Shown in pieces: positions 1 through 11,930 of a stretch of 64,000 bases of DNA. The notes under the pieces are model-generated. The model had not been told where the DNA came from. It was given only the letters and a program-made list of their open reading frames with translations, and ran no database searches. The stretch is taken from assembly GCA_006937955.1 (NCBI GenBank), contig SSNP01000138.1, positions 692,803 through 756,802 on the forward strand. Direction: 5' to 3'. The position numbers were made by a program, and so were the translations under genes. Positions within the stretch are counted from its first letter, which is position 1, and every line of letters begins with the position of its first letter. Source of the DNA: Pachypanchax playfairii (lineage: Eukaryota > Chordata > Actinopteri > Cyprinodontiformes > Aplocheilidae).

Positions 1-1340
1 AATTGATTATTGATCCCTCTTGGGGAAATTATTTTTCTCAATCTGACACGTGCTTGATGAGCAGAGGGCTGCCATTAGTACAGAACCTGGGGGGGGGGGG
101 ATATAGATATAGAGATATAGAGTTTTTGAAAATAAGTTGATCTCTCTGTTTGCCAGATTTTTGCCAGTCTTGGAGTGTAATGTTCCACTTTGTTAGCAAA
201 AATTGAGTTTTAATGATGCTAATTGTTATGAATTTAAAAGATAAAGACTCTGCTAAAAATACATTTTCATCTGAGTTATAATCAGTGATGTGGTGAACAA
301 GTTGATACAAGGAGTATCTGAAGGAAGCTCTCATGTGGATCACATCATGAGAAAGAAAACATCCCATTTTGAAAAATGACAAACCAATGGAGCATGTAAA
401 CATGCATTGCTAACAGCAATTACTGTTTCCTCTTGCAGCCCCTGCAGAGAAAGTCCACACTGAGTGCATACAGCAAAATATGCACAAAACAAGCATCATG
501 AATTAATCAACTGCAATTTATCTGAACTTTCAACTCGGTTTGTATTTGTGTTGTTTAGTGCAGAAAGCAAAAGGCTCAATAAATGAAGCATTGATTTAAA
601 ATGCAATTGTTGTGACATGAATCTAGAGAGCCTCACACACCCATCAAACTCAGCGTAGAGAACACCAAATGCCCCGAGGGGTGAGTGTGTATGTGTGCGT
701 GGGGGGGTTGAGGGTTGAGGTCAGGCCACTCACACACAGATACAGATGAACCAGTGACAAGTCCTGCTACTGGAACTCTCATATTGTCTCAGTCCAACAA
801 TGCAGCAGCTGGCACAAACATGGAGCTATTTAACAACCACCAATTGATGCAATGCCACCAGGTGCTACTGTGTGCCTTTCCCATCCTCATTTTATGCATC
901 AGCAGAATTTTGTTTGCCTTTATTTTCATAGCTCCAATGCTGGGAAACAAAACTGATGGGAGTGATGATGAGGGTAACCAATACTTATGCCCAATCCCAT
1001 AAATACTGCTGCATGAAACGAGTACAACTTAAAGACGTACACTATGTTGTCTGTTTTCCTCTGAGTTGATAAACAGAGAACAACATGTTTTGCATGTTAT
1101 TTGTGTCTTCTACATGTTTAGGGGTGTTTGCACTTAAACACAGATTTGCCACTGAGCGTCTACATCTGCAGGAGTTTGTTTTTCCCAGAGTGTCCTGGGT
1201 TATATCAGTATTTGTGTGTAGACTTTAAAGCCCAGAAATAACACACTTCTACAGGACCTTTTAAATGGACACCATCTGTCAAAAGCTTTGGCTCAGAAGC
1301 TTTTTACTAGCAGCTGATCAAAATGATCCAATTATAAAAA
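1..1340. other. Gene-free stretch
   Basis: No credible coding region is visible. Contents are AT-rich unique-looking sequence with a short G run at 89-100 followed by an ATATAG-type simple repeat. The open frames on both strands are short, lack recognisable domains and show no splice-site pattern. Confidence 0.6.
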
Positions 1341-1354
1341 AATAGACAAAATAT

Positions 1355-1477
1355 ATGGATGGATGGATGGATGGATGGATGGATGGATGGATGGATGGAT
1401 GGATGGATGGATGGATGGATGGATGGATGGATGGATGGATGGATGGATGGATGGACGGACGGACAGACGGATGGATA
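1355..1477. repeat. (ATGG)n tetranucleotide microsatellite
   Basis: About 30 consecutive ATGG units, degenerating at the right end into GACG and GACA variants. The His-Pro-Ser-Ile repeat frame on the minus strand is a by-product of this tract and not a protein. Confidence 0.95.
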
Positions 1478-1764
1478 TACCATCATCCTCTTTAGTGGAT
1501 AGAAAAGTACAGAGAAAAGCTGTAAAATAAAACCTGAATTAGGACTTGGGATCAGAGTTGCATCTGAAGAGGTGGAGCCAGAAACACGCACAGAACACGC
1601 CTCTCACGTGGATGTGATTTTTCATGTTGTCCAAATGTAAACAAATTCTCAGCAGAGACATACAACATGACAAAGAGTAGCACCTGGACAAACTCCTTGT
1701 CTGCTGGTCAGGTATTATCAACTTATAACTGATGGTAAATGCTCCTTCATTCTACACTGTACAC

Positions 1765-1861
1765 GTTTATTGTATCAATATTATCAATATTGGACCTCAT
1801 GATACGATACTGCTCCCTGTATTGTGATACATTGATACATCAGTGTATCGTTACAGCCCTA
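1765..1861. repeat. Possible hAT-like element end
   Basis: A stretch rich in GATAC and TATC words ends in TGTATCGTTACAGCCCTA, which resembles the terminal sequence of fish hAT-type non-autonomous elements (CAGGGCTGTAACGATACA read from the other strand). No matching opposite end was found, so this is probably a fragment. The assignment is from memory of the family. Confidence 0.35.
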
Positions 1862-1914
1862 ATTCCTGCTGTCATCTCTATTGTTACTATGCAGCTAAAT
1901 GAATTGTAACTCAT

Positions 1915-2682
1915 TAAAGGCAGGGTATATGATTGTGTGAGCGCTCCTCAAGAGGGCGTTATAGCAAAATAAAAAGTCCCACCCCTTGCTTCCTTCTCTC
2001 CCCCTAAGCCACGTCTCAATAACACAGGCACGCGCAGCCAGCATGGTCTTGTTGGGTCTCCGCCACAGTCGCGTTCTGCAGCTTCACCTAAGTAACAAAA
2101 TACAACCGGATCTTACCTGTCCAGAAGAAAACGCATCAGTTAGCAAGCCCTTATCTTCCTTGAGTTGACGCCACCGTGTAAATGCAGCAGCTCCGATGCA
2201 GATTCGGCTTTTGGCACGCTCTTCGTCGGCTTTCTTCCTTCTTGTTGCTATTTCCACAACAGCTTTGCGTTTTTGATTCATTTTGGGAAGCTTATCTGCA
2301 CTAACGTTGAACTTGATGCTTCACCAAACAAACATGTCGGCTAATGCAGCTTGCGCAATCTATTTATCTGCTGGCGTGACAAAGTAGCGCAAGCTCACTT
2401 CCTGTTTATAGGACAGAACGAGCATTGCGTGTACACGAAGGGGACGCACAGAGGGGGAGGTGCCGGAACATGCAAGCTTTGCTTACAAGCCAATTATCCT
2501 GGACGGACCGTGGAAGTTGATTGGATGAGGTTTTCCCAGGGTTTCTCGCTGTAGAAAGAATGATCATTACTCGGTTTAGTTTAAGAACAACTAAAATGTA
2601 AAATGCCACCGGTATACGAAGAGCATTTATTGCAGTTTTGAAAAAAGTGTTTTAAAATGAAATCGTATACCCTGCCTTTAAA
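1915..2682. mobile_element. TTAA-bounded non-autonomous DNA element 1
   Basis: The element has terminal inverted repeats AGGCAGGGTATAYGATT (one mismatch between ends), each bordered by TTAA: TTAA at 1915-1918 on the left and 2679-2682 on the right. A TTAA target duplication is the hallmark of piggyBac-type transposition, so a piggyBac-like origin is inferred. It is about 768 bp with no transposase. The minus strand carries a short open exon-like segment (2084-2281) described separately. The element is GC-richer than its surroundings. Confidence 0.75.
2111..2281 (-). pseudogene. Exon-like fragment inside TTAA element 1 (RICIG/RWR motif)
   Basis: On the minus strand a frame starts with Met at 2281 and runs about 57 codons rich in Lys and Arg, including RICIGAAAFTRWRQLK and a GLLTDAF-like tail. 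It is followed at once by CAG|GTAAGA, a near-perfect 5' splice site, at about 2112. The same peptide core (RICIG-x-AF-x-RWR) occurs in a second, unrelated-looking TTAA element at 13.9 kb. I recall similar segments in predicted fish proteins, but cannot name a function. It is best read as a captured first exon, or as a remnant of the parent element's own protein. There is no sign that it is a host gene. Confidence 0.5.
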
Positions 2683-2689
2683 CTAATGC

Positions 2690-3713
2690 ATCTGTGCATT
2701 TATCGGTGCATTATGTAATCTCTAAAACTTGACTGGCTATTCATTAATAAGTTCATCAACCTTCCTCAGTGTCTGTATTTCCATATATCAGTCTGACCTA
2801 CTGCCTGTCATAAACAGTACATATCTGACAGCTGTCTCACTGGCTTTCACTGTGTGTGTGTCTGTGTGTGTGTGTGTGTCTGCCACCTCTCTGCCATCTC
2901 TGTCAGACCCACTGAGACAGACACAGACGTGATGTGATGGCCATGCTGTCTGATAGCCCCCAGATCCATCATGCTTTAACTGGGCTTGACTGTGGATGAG
3001 CCTCTAAACTGCCTGCTACAATAAGGGACACGTCCAAGAGAATGGGTTAGACCCCACGGGGTCATCTCATAGATTAACCCTGTTGGAGAGAGAGTGGTGC
3101 ATACCCGCAGCCCATTCACACCTCGATATTACATACGCAGCACATTCAGTAGAATTTGATCCTATCCTGAATAAAAGTTTGTGTGTGTATGCAAAGGATT
3201 GAAAGAAGATGGTCAGTGGAATGATTTGTCTATGCTGCACACGAGTTTATACATTGGTGCCTATTGGATTTCTGTGTAAACTGTAGAGAAAGCAGACATC
3301 ACGCACACACATATGTGGAGAAGAAGCCCTTGGGTTTTCTCCTGACTTTAAGCCTCCCTAATCCCTGAGAAAGATTTTCAACAGTTTGACGTAATCCTTT
3401 TGCATTTCAGTCCTCCTCACTTCCAAATGCCTCCTCAGTCAAAGCTTTGGCAACAATGCATATGCAATAGCTTGATGTAATTAGAGCTGTTAAAGGCTCT
3501 TGGAAGTTGAAACCCTTTGTTTAATTTTTCCACTGTCTACACACAGATTTGTGATTTATGTGGTTATTTAAAAACATAATGGCTCATTTTGCACAGAGAA
3601 GGTCCAAATTCAGGGGCGAGAAGCAAACAGTGATAATTTTATCCTTTTTCTCTATGTTATGTAAAAAGTGCCTATAATTGATACTCCCCATTATGGCTCA
3701 TTATGAGCAATAA
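2690..3713. other. Gene-free stretch
   Basis: No coding exon is recognised. There is a short GT-rich tract near 2850-2880; the rest is unique-looking AT-rich sequence up to the Tc1 element. Confidence 0.55.
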
Positions 3714-3715
3714 TA

Positions 3716-5317
3716 CAGTGGGGCAAAAAAGTATTTAGTCAGCCACCAATTGTTTAAGTTCTCCCACTTAAAAAGATCAGAGAGGCCTGTAATTTTCATC
3801 ATAGGTATACCTCAACTATGAGAGACAAAATGAGGAAAAAAAATCCAGAAAATCACATTGTCTGATTTTTAAAGAATTTATTTGCAAATTATGGTGGAAA
3901 ATAAGTATTTGGTCAATAACAAAAGTTAATCTCAATACTTTGTTATATAGCCTTTGTTGGCAATGACAGAGGTCAAACGTTTTCTGTAAGTCTTCACAAG
4001 GTTTTCACACACTGTTGCTGGTATTTTGGCCCATTCCTCCATGCAGATCTCCTCTAGAGCAGTGATGTTTTGGGGCTGACGCTGGGCAACACGGACTTTC
4101 AACTCCCTCCAGAGATTTTCTATGGGGTTGAGATCTGGAGACTGGCTAGGCCACTCCAGGACCTTGAAATGCTTCTTACGAAGCCACTCCTTCGTTGCCC
4201 GGGCGGTGTGTTTGGGATCATTGTCATGCTGAAAGACCCAGCCACGTCTCATTTTCAATGCCCTTGCTGATGGAAGGAGGCTTTCACTCAAAATCTTACG
4301 ATACATGGCCCCATTCATTCTTTCCTTTACACGGATCAGTCGTCCTGGTCCCCTTGCAGAAAAACAGCCCCAAAGCATGATGTTTCCACCCCCATGCTTT
4401 ACAGTAGGTATGGTGTTCTTTGGATTCAACTCAGCATTCTTTCCCCTCCAAACACGACAAGTTGAGTTTCTACCAAAAAGTTCTATTTTGGTTTCAGCTG
4501 ACCATATGATGTTCTCCCAATCCTCTTCTGGATCATCCAAATGCTCTCTAGCAAACCGCAGACGGGCCTGGACGTGTCCTGGCTTCAGCAGGGGGACACG
4601 TCTGGCACTGCAGGATTTGAGTCCCTGGCGGCGTAGTGTGTTACTGATGGTAGCCTTTGTTACTTTGGTCCCAGCTCTCTGCAGGTCATTCACTAGGTCC
4701 CTCCGTGTGGTTCTGGGATTTTTGCTCACCGTTCTTGTGATCATTTTGACCCCACGGGGTGAGATCTTGCGTGGAGCCCCAGATCGAGGGAGATTATCAG
4801 TGGTCTTGTATGTCTTCCATTTTCTAATAATTGCTCCCACAGTTGATTTCTTCACACCAAGCTGCTTACCTATTGCAGATTCAGTCTTCCCAGCCTGGTG
4901 AAGGTCTACAATTTTGTTTCTGGTGTCCTTTGACAGCTCTTTGGTCTTGGCCATAGTGGAGTTTGGAGCGTGACTGTTTGAGGTTGTGGACAGGTGTCTT
5001 TTATACTGATAACGAGTTCACACAGGTGCCATTAATACAGGTAACGAGTGGAGGACCGAGGAGCCTCTTAAAGAGGTTACAGGTCTGTGAAAGCCAGAAA
5101 TCTTACTTGTTTGTAGGTGACCAAATACTTATTTTCCACCATAATTTGCAAATAAATTCTTTAAAAATCAGACAATGTGATTTTCTGGATTTTTTTTCCG
5201 CATTTTGTCTCTCATAGTTGAGGTATACCTATGATGAAAATTACAGGCCTCTCTGATCTTTTTAAGTGGGAGAACTTACACAATTGGTGGCTGACTAAAT
5301 ACTTTTTTGCCCCACTG
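3716..5317 (-). mobile_element. Tc1/mariner element, structurally complete
   Basis: A 1602-bp element begins with CAGTGGGGCAAAAAAG and ends with the reverse complement, between TA dinucleotides at 3714-3715 and 5318-5319 (the Tc1 target duplication). The inverted repeats are long, about 200 bp each (roughly 3716-3925 and 5118-5317), and differ by only a few substitutions. It is in minus orientation and contains one intronless transposase frame. The near-identical arms and uninterrupted frame suggest a fairly recent insertion. This family is very widespread in fish and frogs. Confidence 0.95.
3932..4954 (-). CDS. Tc1-like transposase, full length, first catalytic Asp lost
   Basis: The 340-codon frame has the same length as other fish Tc1 transposases such as Sleeping Beauty. 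The N-terminal paired-like helix-turn-helix DNA-binding domains span about residues 1-110 (MAKTKELSKD start, GAPRKISPR between the two subdomains, GRPR-like). The DDE nuclease domain follows, with a glycine-rich box around 188-205 (HGGGNIMLWGCFSARG). Second and third catalytic residues are present: D244 in FQHDNDPKHTA and E279 in NPIENLWRELK, 34 residues apart between them (DD34E). The first should be D153 in WSDETKIELFG, but the sequence reads WSAETKIELFG: codon GCT at 4498-4496 instead of GAT. The enzyme is therefore expected to be catalytically dead although the frame has no stop or shift. DNA binding may be retained. Confidence 0.95.
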   Translation of the reverse strand: MAKTKELSKDTRNKIVDLHQAGKTESAIGKQLGVKKSTVGAIIRKWKTYKTTDNLPRSGAPRKISPRGVKMITRTVSKNPRTTRRDLVNDLQRAGTKVTKATISNTLRRQGLKSCSARRVPLLKPGHVQARLRFAREHLDDPEEDWENIIWSAETKIELFGRNSTCRVWRGKNAELNPKNTIPTVKHGGGNIMLWGCFSARGPGRLIRVKERMNGAMYRKILSESLLPSARALKMRRGWVFQHDNDPKHTARATKEWLRKKHFKVLEWPSQSPDLNPIENLWRELKVRVAQRQPQNITALEEICMEEWAKIPATVCENLVKTYRKRLTSVIANKGYITKY

Positions 5318-5319
5318 TA

Positions 5320-5814
5320 TATCAGAATTAGGCCTGAACAGCTGTTGGAAAAGGCCCTATTCACATCTGCTTCATATACTAACTGAAGGACAAAGTCAGT
5401 AACAACATATTACTGTTAAGCTCTACAAGACTGTGAGTGGCTGAGCTTGAGCTTAATTGAAGCTGATAATTGTCTTTGTAAAGCATGTTGGTAAAACCTG
5501 TAAAGAACAACATCAGGACCGAAATATTGTTTTAAATAAGTTTGGAAATTGTGCAAAGCAAAAACCTCGTGTACAACGACTTTCATGAATTTTGCACTAA
5601 AACATGGCAAACATATGTGAATATAAGCACATTTTCTTACAACATCTCAATGAACACAAATGGTGTAAATTGTGCCTTAAAGACAGCCTGTTCATCTGTA
5701 TTATATGGGAATTTGATAAAGCTAACCATCATATGAATGCATTCATTCTGCACAGATGAAAAGTGCTGGGATGCACAGGAGTTAGAAATTTGTTAACGCG
5801 CAACAAAGGATAAC
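5320..5814. other. Gene-free stretch
   Basis: Unique-looking AT-rich sequence between the Tc1 element and a LINE-tail repeat. Two short overlapping open frames on opposite strands show no domain. Confidence 0.5.
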
Positions 5815-6290
5815 ATAGCAAGCAAGTTTATTTAGTAAAGTATAATTCATACACAAGGTAATTCAAAGTGCTTTACAGGTGCATAAAATAAAAACAATCA
5901 AGATATAAATAAACTAATTCAATAATTACAATAAAAGTGAAGGCTAAAAAGAAAAGAATAAGATAATATCAAAAATTTAGGGATAAAATCAATCCATAAG
6001 ACGTAAATAAAATCATTAAATAAATACATTAAAAGTGAAGAGTGCAGATAAAATACTTTCAGTTGTATACACAACTACATAAAACAGTTTTCAGCCTGGA
6101 TTTAAACATCGTCAAAGTTGAGATCTGTCTCAGGAAGACTGTTCCAGATCTTAGCAGAATAGAACTGAAATGCAGCCTCACCATGTTTAGTCCTGACTCC
6201 GGGGACCAGGAGAAGACCCCTTCCTGAGGTTCTTAGAGCTCGAGATGGTTCATATGGCACAAACATACGACATCTGTACCATGGAAAACA
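5815..6290 (-). repeat. L2-type retroposon 3' region, inverted
   Basis: The sequence contains TTTATTTAGTAAAGTATAAT followed by AATTCAAAGTGCTTTACAG. This is the reverse complement of the common fish L2 3' tail (TGTAAAGTGCCTTGA followed by ATAAATAAA). Downstream, GACTGTTCCAGATCTTAG, GCAGCCTCACCATGTTTAG and GGTTCATATGGCAC match parts of a fish-wide dispersed repeat that I recognise. The copy is diverged and A-rich inside. Confidence 0.6.
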
Positions 6291-7544
6291 TATAAGACAC
6301 GATTTCTCCTACTAAACTAAACTAACCGAGTTAGTAGAGCTGAAACAATAAAATAACCAGTTAGCTGAAGATAGAATAAAAAGCTGGTTCCATCTTTTTG
6401 AATGTGAAGGTGGTTTGATTTAGTTCAACAACTTAATATCACCATTTGATATTTTTGACTATTTTATAGATTGTTTGCTTTATTAGAGGAAAATACATTG
6501 AATATTTTAAATTCTATGAAATAATTAAAATGAACTAAAGTTTTGACATGTATGTACATAAATAAATGGGTTTGTGATCCCGTGTTTAATGTCATCCATA
6601 TCCTTATTTTTGTGTTAAACTATAATTTCAACATTGCTGCAGTATATTGTGTGAAAAGCAGTATGCTGCATGTTGTCTGATTCCATTGCACTAAAATATT
6701 GCAGTCTCTGTTGTACATCTACTGCTGTACATTGTGGTTTAGTAATATAGCAGCCTGGGCAACAGGCAGCTTGTGAGGTAGAAAAAGAGCCCATTTAAAG
6801 ATCTGTAGTCATAAATCACACAGAAACACACACACAAACAAGCAGGCGGAGGGCAAACACACACACAGTTTCACTCGCTCATGCTCCCTTTCCATACTGT
6901 AAGCATATCTGCAGGTGGGAAAGGTGATTACTCACTACAAAACACTAGTTGGACAGCAGTAAAAGGAGGGCATTTAACTGGTAAACTTTTAAGCTTGCTT
7001 CATGGGAAGATGAGAGGGAAGAAAGAACACACTCATAGTTCACTGTATGAGCTGAAAACACATGAAAATTGGTTATTTGGGTGATTGCAGAACATGCTGC
7101 GGAGGGGCTTTTGAAATAAATAACATTTTATGTGAGTGAGCTGTTTCCAAGACCTGCCTGAAAGCAGGTTGTGTAGAAGTCATTTCTGAAATGATTGTTT
7201 AGCAGCTTAAAGCTCTGAGGAAAAATCATAGAAATGTTTTAAGTCTAAAGAGTTATAAATGCCAAGGTCCAAACTGACTATGAAACATACTTTCTGTTTG
7301 TATTTATCTTTAGTTGTTGCATAAATGGATTTACGTGAGCATCTAATACAGCAGTTATTAAAATACATTTAATTTTTACGTTTAAAATCAGGAGTATGAA
7401 AATAGTTTGAATAAGTAAAATTCATATAAGTAAAAATCAAAACACAATAAGGTAACACACATCAATAAAATAAAATAAATTTGAAAGACAATTTAGAGAA
7501 AAATTATCCCAAACTGGATCATGATTGAACATGATATTATAATT
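6291..7544. other. Gene-free stretch
   Basis: AT-rich sequence with a short CA-rich patch near 6825-6870. No exon, RNA gene or clear repeat was recognised. Confidence 0.5.
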
Positions 7545-7719
7545 CAAGGAGCACTAAACTGTTTGATCATGTTATGTTTAGCTTCTGCTAGCTTACTGGA
7601 ATTCTGTTTCATGCTGATCACCTGATCCTGCTTAGTTTTCTCATGCCACTCACCTGTATCCTCCTGTGTAAAAGCTCAGTCCTGTCATGATCCAGACCTG
7701 ATCGTGTCACGTCTCCTAC

Positions 7720-7865
7720 CACTCATCATATTTTTGTTTTTTATAAAGTGCATGTAATTGGATTTTTGTAACTCCTTTGCTGCCTCTTGGCCAGGACTTC
7801 CTTGTAAAAAAGGTTTTTAATCTCAACTGGATTTTTTTTCTGGTTAAATAAAATTTAAAAAATGA
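7720..7865 (+). repeat. LINE 3'-tail fragment
   Basis: TCTTGGCCAGGACTTCCTTG, then TTTTTAATCTCAACTGGA and CTGGTTAAATAAAATTTAAA. This matches a 3' tail common to several aquatic-animal retroposons (the TCTTGGCCAGGTCTCCCTTG type). There is no coding part nearby. Confidence 0.55.
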
Positions 7866-7904
7866 CTTACTTTTCTGACAAGTCACAGATTATCAGCGTT
7901 GTTA

Positions 7905-8030
7905 ATAAGTAAATAGTTACTCACTACTCGTTCCAAAAAGTAATTGAGTTAGTAACTGAATTACTCAACAAAAAAGTAACTAGTTACATGAGAAAGTAAC
8001 TGACTGTATTACTTTTAAAAAAGTGGCAAA
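7905..8030. repeat. AGTAACTAGTTAC-type dispersed repeat
   Basis: A cluster of AGTAAC, GTTACT and AGTAATTGAGTTAG words with internal palindromes, as in fish repeats of the form AGTAACTGATTACTTT. The ends are not defined and it is probably a fragment of a non-autonomous DNA element. Confidence 0.5.
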
Positions 8031-8089
8031 ACATAAAAGAATTTATTTGAGAAAGTCAGTGGAAATGATTAAAACAGACAAGTAATTCA

Positions 8090-8205
8090 CCTGTTAGATG
8101 AGGTGCAGAGGGAAGTTGTAGGTTCAATATCATCTGCTCTCCTTCACCCAAGATAAATTCCTTGTATTATGCAAATAATACTTGGCAATAAAACAGATTC
8201 TGATT
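8090..8205 (+). repeat. Retroposon tail fragment
   Basis: TAAATTCCTTGTATTATGCA followed by ACTTGGCAATAAAACAGATTC resembles a common LINE/SINE tail (AAATTCCTTGT, CACTTGGCAATAAAxCTGATTCTGATT). It directly precedes a tRNA-like segment on the other strand. Confidence 0.5.
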
Positions 8206-8221
8206 TGACATGTATACCTGC

Positions 8222-8290
8222 CGGTACTGGGGGTCAAACCTGAGTCCTCCAAACAAGAGGCAATCTCCCTCCCGCTAGGCTACGGCCACT
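8222..8290 (-). repeat. tRNA-like segment (SINE head or tRNA pseudogene)
   Basis: Read on the minus strand it holds GTAGCCTAGCGGG (box A-like) and GGTTTGACCCC (box B-like) about 35 bp apart, as in Pol III internal promoters. It cannot fold into a clean tRNA cloverleaf by eye, so a SINE head or tRNA relic is more likely than a working tRNA gene. Confidence 0.4.
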
Positions 8291-9399
8291 AGCTTATCTC
8301 ATAACCCACACAAGCTCCATACAACCGTGTGTGTGTGTGCGTGTGTGTGTGCCTGCCTGTGTCCATGCATCCCTCTATCTCCTTGTGAGGCCCGTGTATA
8401 CTCATCAGTTAACTATTTCATTGGACATCAGTCTAAATTATTCCAGGAAAATGCAACATTAGCACATATACAAGCTCCTAATTCTGTTTCAGGGGCAACA
8501 TTTGGACGTCTCATTTTCCTAAAATGGTTTTCTATCCAACAAGCCTCTGGCTGTCGTGGTTAACTCAGGTTGTGCCTCATATTTATGTTCTAGTTAGTTA
8601 AATAGGAAACACTGGTGTTTTTACTTTGATTTGTGAACGTTTTTGGTGCTATACCATAATACAGATCTCTGTTTGTAAGTAAACACTGCACACAAAGAAG
8701 ATTTAGATTTATTCCCAAAACCTTGTTTTAGACTTTGCTAAAAATGACACTTCCTGTGTGCAGCTGGATTATCTCCCTGGAAAATAACAGACCAGACAAA
8801 AACAACTGACAGCATTTTTGCAACCGCAGGGAGCAAAACAGAGGTGCAAATATGAAAAGAGATTGCCTTGAATTTAAAATCCTGTCAACAAAAATATATT
8901 CCCCAGATACCTTCACTCCAGTAAAATCACACATTTCTCTTTCCTGACTAGTAGTTTGTCTTTGTTCGTGTTTCCAATAACACACTTTTTGCATTAAGTC
9001 ATTATAAGTATTTTTCTTTATCTAAATTCTTACCATTGTTTCATTCCCATTTAAGAATATTTTTTTCCTTTCAGTCAAAAAACCTACAGTGGGACGTTGC
9101 TGCCTTTCTCCTTTCTTTGATGTGTTTCCTCACTTTGCATTATTTTAAATCACCATTTTTCTGCACAAATTAAAGTCAGTTTTTTTAAGCTTTTTCTTCA
9201 TCCACGTTCCCTTCCTGACTTTTTCTTTTTTCCTCATCAAAGAGCACACTGTGTGATTTTTTTTTTGTATATGCTGATATTATAAGGAGTTTAGACTCTG
9301 TTCTGTTTTTCTCTCTAAATAATTTATTTTCCTCCTTTCAGTTTCTTTTCTGCTCTCTTCTTCTGCCCTGCTCGGTGTTTCTCCCTCAGTTCTGTTTCT
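8291..9399. other. Gene-free stretch with GT microsatellite
   Basis: An imperfect GT tract lies at about 8326-8352. The remainder is AT-rich with T-rich runs; no exon or clear element is visible. Confidence 0.5.
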
Positions 9400-9945
9400 C
9401 TGCAGGTTCTTAGGAGGCAGGTCCAGATCTCTGTTGTCTCCACCCATCAGGTGACGTTTGGACACCAGCAGTCACACCTGTGTTCACTTATCAATCAAGA
9501 AATGTTCTCTGCTAATACTCAGCACTGGACTGTCTCCTTGAGTTAATTAAATGATTATTCACAGTTGTATTTATTATAATTGATTCTTGTTTTCATATTT
9601 TGTTGTTTTGTTCTTCCTAGACAAAAATCATCTGAATGAATTATTACTCTTTTCTTTGATTTATGTCTGAGAAACCAGTTCCTGACTACATGACTGATGG
9701 AACGTGTTTCTGAAAACTGAGGATCTGTCAGAACACACACTCACCTGCCTGCTGAGCCCACCTGGACTCTGGTCTCCTGTTCTTCTTCCTTGTACCTTGG
9801 TTTAGATCCTCTCAGTCTTGAGTTCACCTGCACTTCATACAAAGTAAAAGAGATTGAGTTGTTCCCCAGCCATCTGTATCTTTATGCTCTTATACCTACC
9901 AGTATCTAATCAGTGTCATGTCCTCTACAGATCCAGTTCTTGAGA
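9400..9945 (-). repeat. Unclassified interspersed repeat, copy 1
   Basis: On the minus strand this segment matches the plus strand of 31245-31830. Shared words include ACAGAGATCTGGACCTGCCT, ATTGATAAGTGAACACAGGT, GTTCTGACAGATCCTC and GACTACATGACTGATGG (as read on the given strand). The copies share order over more than 400 bp with gaps, and the short frame beginning MSKRHLMGGDNRDLDLPP occurs in both. No transposase, reverse transcriptase or LTR is seen. It might be part of a longer retroelement or a duplicated genomic segment. Confidence 0.7.
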
Positions 9946-11930
9946 TGAATCTACAGCAAACATCCTTTATTTTACATTTTGAAAAAAAAACTTTTTAACC
10001 TTATTTGAAGTTTGAACTTCTTAGTGTTCAGGTGATCATGACAGATATCTGTATGTGTTACTTTTTAAAAGAGCCTCTACTAAAAATACACACAGAGTAG
10101 ATTTAAGTCACCAGCAGTCAGCGAAGGAGAAAAAGTCTGTTGAAACCTCAAAGTTCTAAAAGAATTTAGACATTAAAGGCACATGACTGACTTTATTTAA
10201 AAGAATACATGTGAAGACCTCTCATGATAACCACATGCACCACTCATACAAACAAATCAGCTGAAATGACAGACAACCTTTAATAAAACGTTCTAGAACT
10301 ACAACACTTTACGATATCTGTAGATTAAATGTGGGATTTTTTTCATATAATTGTTGTTTTCCATCCGCTGTCATGAATTCAGGGCAGCGCTGCTTGTTTG
10401 TTTGTTGTCATGGTCTGTCATTAGTCATCAGTGTGATCTGTCTCACTTGTACAGTCCCATGTCTCTGACTCTGCCACTCATTGTCCACGCCCTGTTAAAG
10501 CTCTAGTCTGACTGATGTCGGATCGTCAGTTACCTCCTGCGTTTCAGCGCCTTTCTCTTGTCAAGTATTGTTTATCACAGAGTATCAACCTTTACTTCAC
10601 ATCGACTCGTTTTGTGCCTGATTCATCATGGATTCCTTTTGGAGTCCTGTCCTAGATTTTGGATCTCTTTCCGTTTAGACCACAGTTCTGTTTGTTCCCA
10701 TGGTGGATTCTCGTACGTTGACGTTATTGAGTTACTGCTAGACACTCATGATTACTTGGATTTTGGATTATAGACAATGAGTTTGAAGAAAGAAGAAGAA
10801 AAATGTGTTTTGACATGGATTGCTAACAGATTATGCTAACATGTCTTTGTCCCTTTAAAATGACATCATTAAGATCAGTTCCACTTACCTGTGCTTTTAT
10901 CAACCTACCTGTTCCCTGAGTGCTCTCATCTCCTGCCAGCTCCAGTCCCAGACCCTGAAAGGAAAAGAAAGTATACTTACCGCTCCCGTTCCTGGTGACA
11001 TCATACTGCTGGTGCCGGTCTTCACACTGCCCGAGTGCCTGATGTAACCAGATTCATAACTTGTACTCTGTTGAACTGTTAAACTTGTTTAATCCAGTTC
11101 TGTCAAACCTTTGTGCATTTGAGTCTTGTCCAATGTGCAATTAGATGCTTTTAAGGTAAATAAATATGTGGAATGTAAAAACTGAAAATCAGAAAAATAA
11201 GAAAAACTGGATTTAGAAAAGTATAAAATGGAATTTCTAAGAAAACAAGATGGACCTTGCGGGTCTGTACAGTTCAGCTGTGCCACCTCTGCCTTTCAAG
11301 TTTTTACTTGAAGTGATGAGATCTTCTTTCAGCCTGTCACCTGCAGGTATTCTGTTAGAACACACGCTCTTTCTTGCTCAAAGTGTCTTTTTTCTTGACA
11401 GGAGAAGATGGTAAAAAATATAAACAACCTGAAAAATTCAGAACTAAACTCAAAGATAAGATTTTGTCTAAGGAGTAGACTGTAGTTCTTTGTGTCTGCC
11501 TCACCTTGTGAATTTTCTCTGCCGTTTATTGTCCATCAGCTGGAATAATTTCACATACTTACATCAAAGACATGACATAGACTGTAAAAGCCCGTGTTTG
11601 ACTAATCCTTCTTTAAACAGAAATGAGTACGAGCCACACGACCCAGTTTGTATTAGAGAGATGAGGTGAGGCTCGTTGCTGCCGTACTTCAGGTTTCTGC
11701 ACTTTATTTAATCAGGAAATGTGCAAATTCAAGTATTTTATTAAATAGCTATTGTGTTTTATGATGAGCAGTAATACAATTTATTAGATACAATTATTAG
11801 ATATTTTTTAAATGATTGGAGTTGAACCAAAAAGGCATTTATAACACAGACAAGTGGACAAATATGAATGTATTTTTAATTTAATAATTAATATATATTT
11901 TTTAACAATTTAAAAACTGTTTTGCAGCCA
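9946..11930. other. Gene-free stretch, possible old retroelement sequence
   Basis: No coding region is recognised. The part at about 10440-10780 (TCACTTGTACAGTCCCATG through TGTTTGTTCCCATGG) has the T- and C-rich style of LTR or retroposon untranslated sequence in fish, but I cannot assign it. Confidence 0.35.

Noticed and set aside
4305..4901. 198-codon open frame on the + strand
   Set aside because: It lies antisense to the Tc1 transposase gene and has no domain; it is a shadow of that frame.
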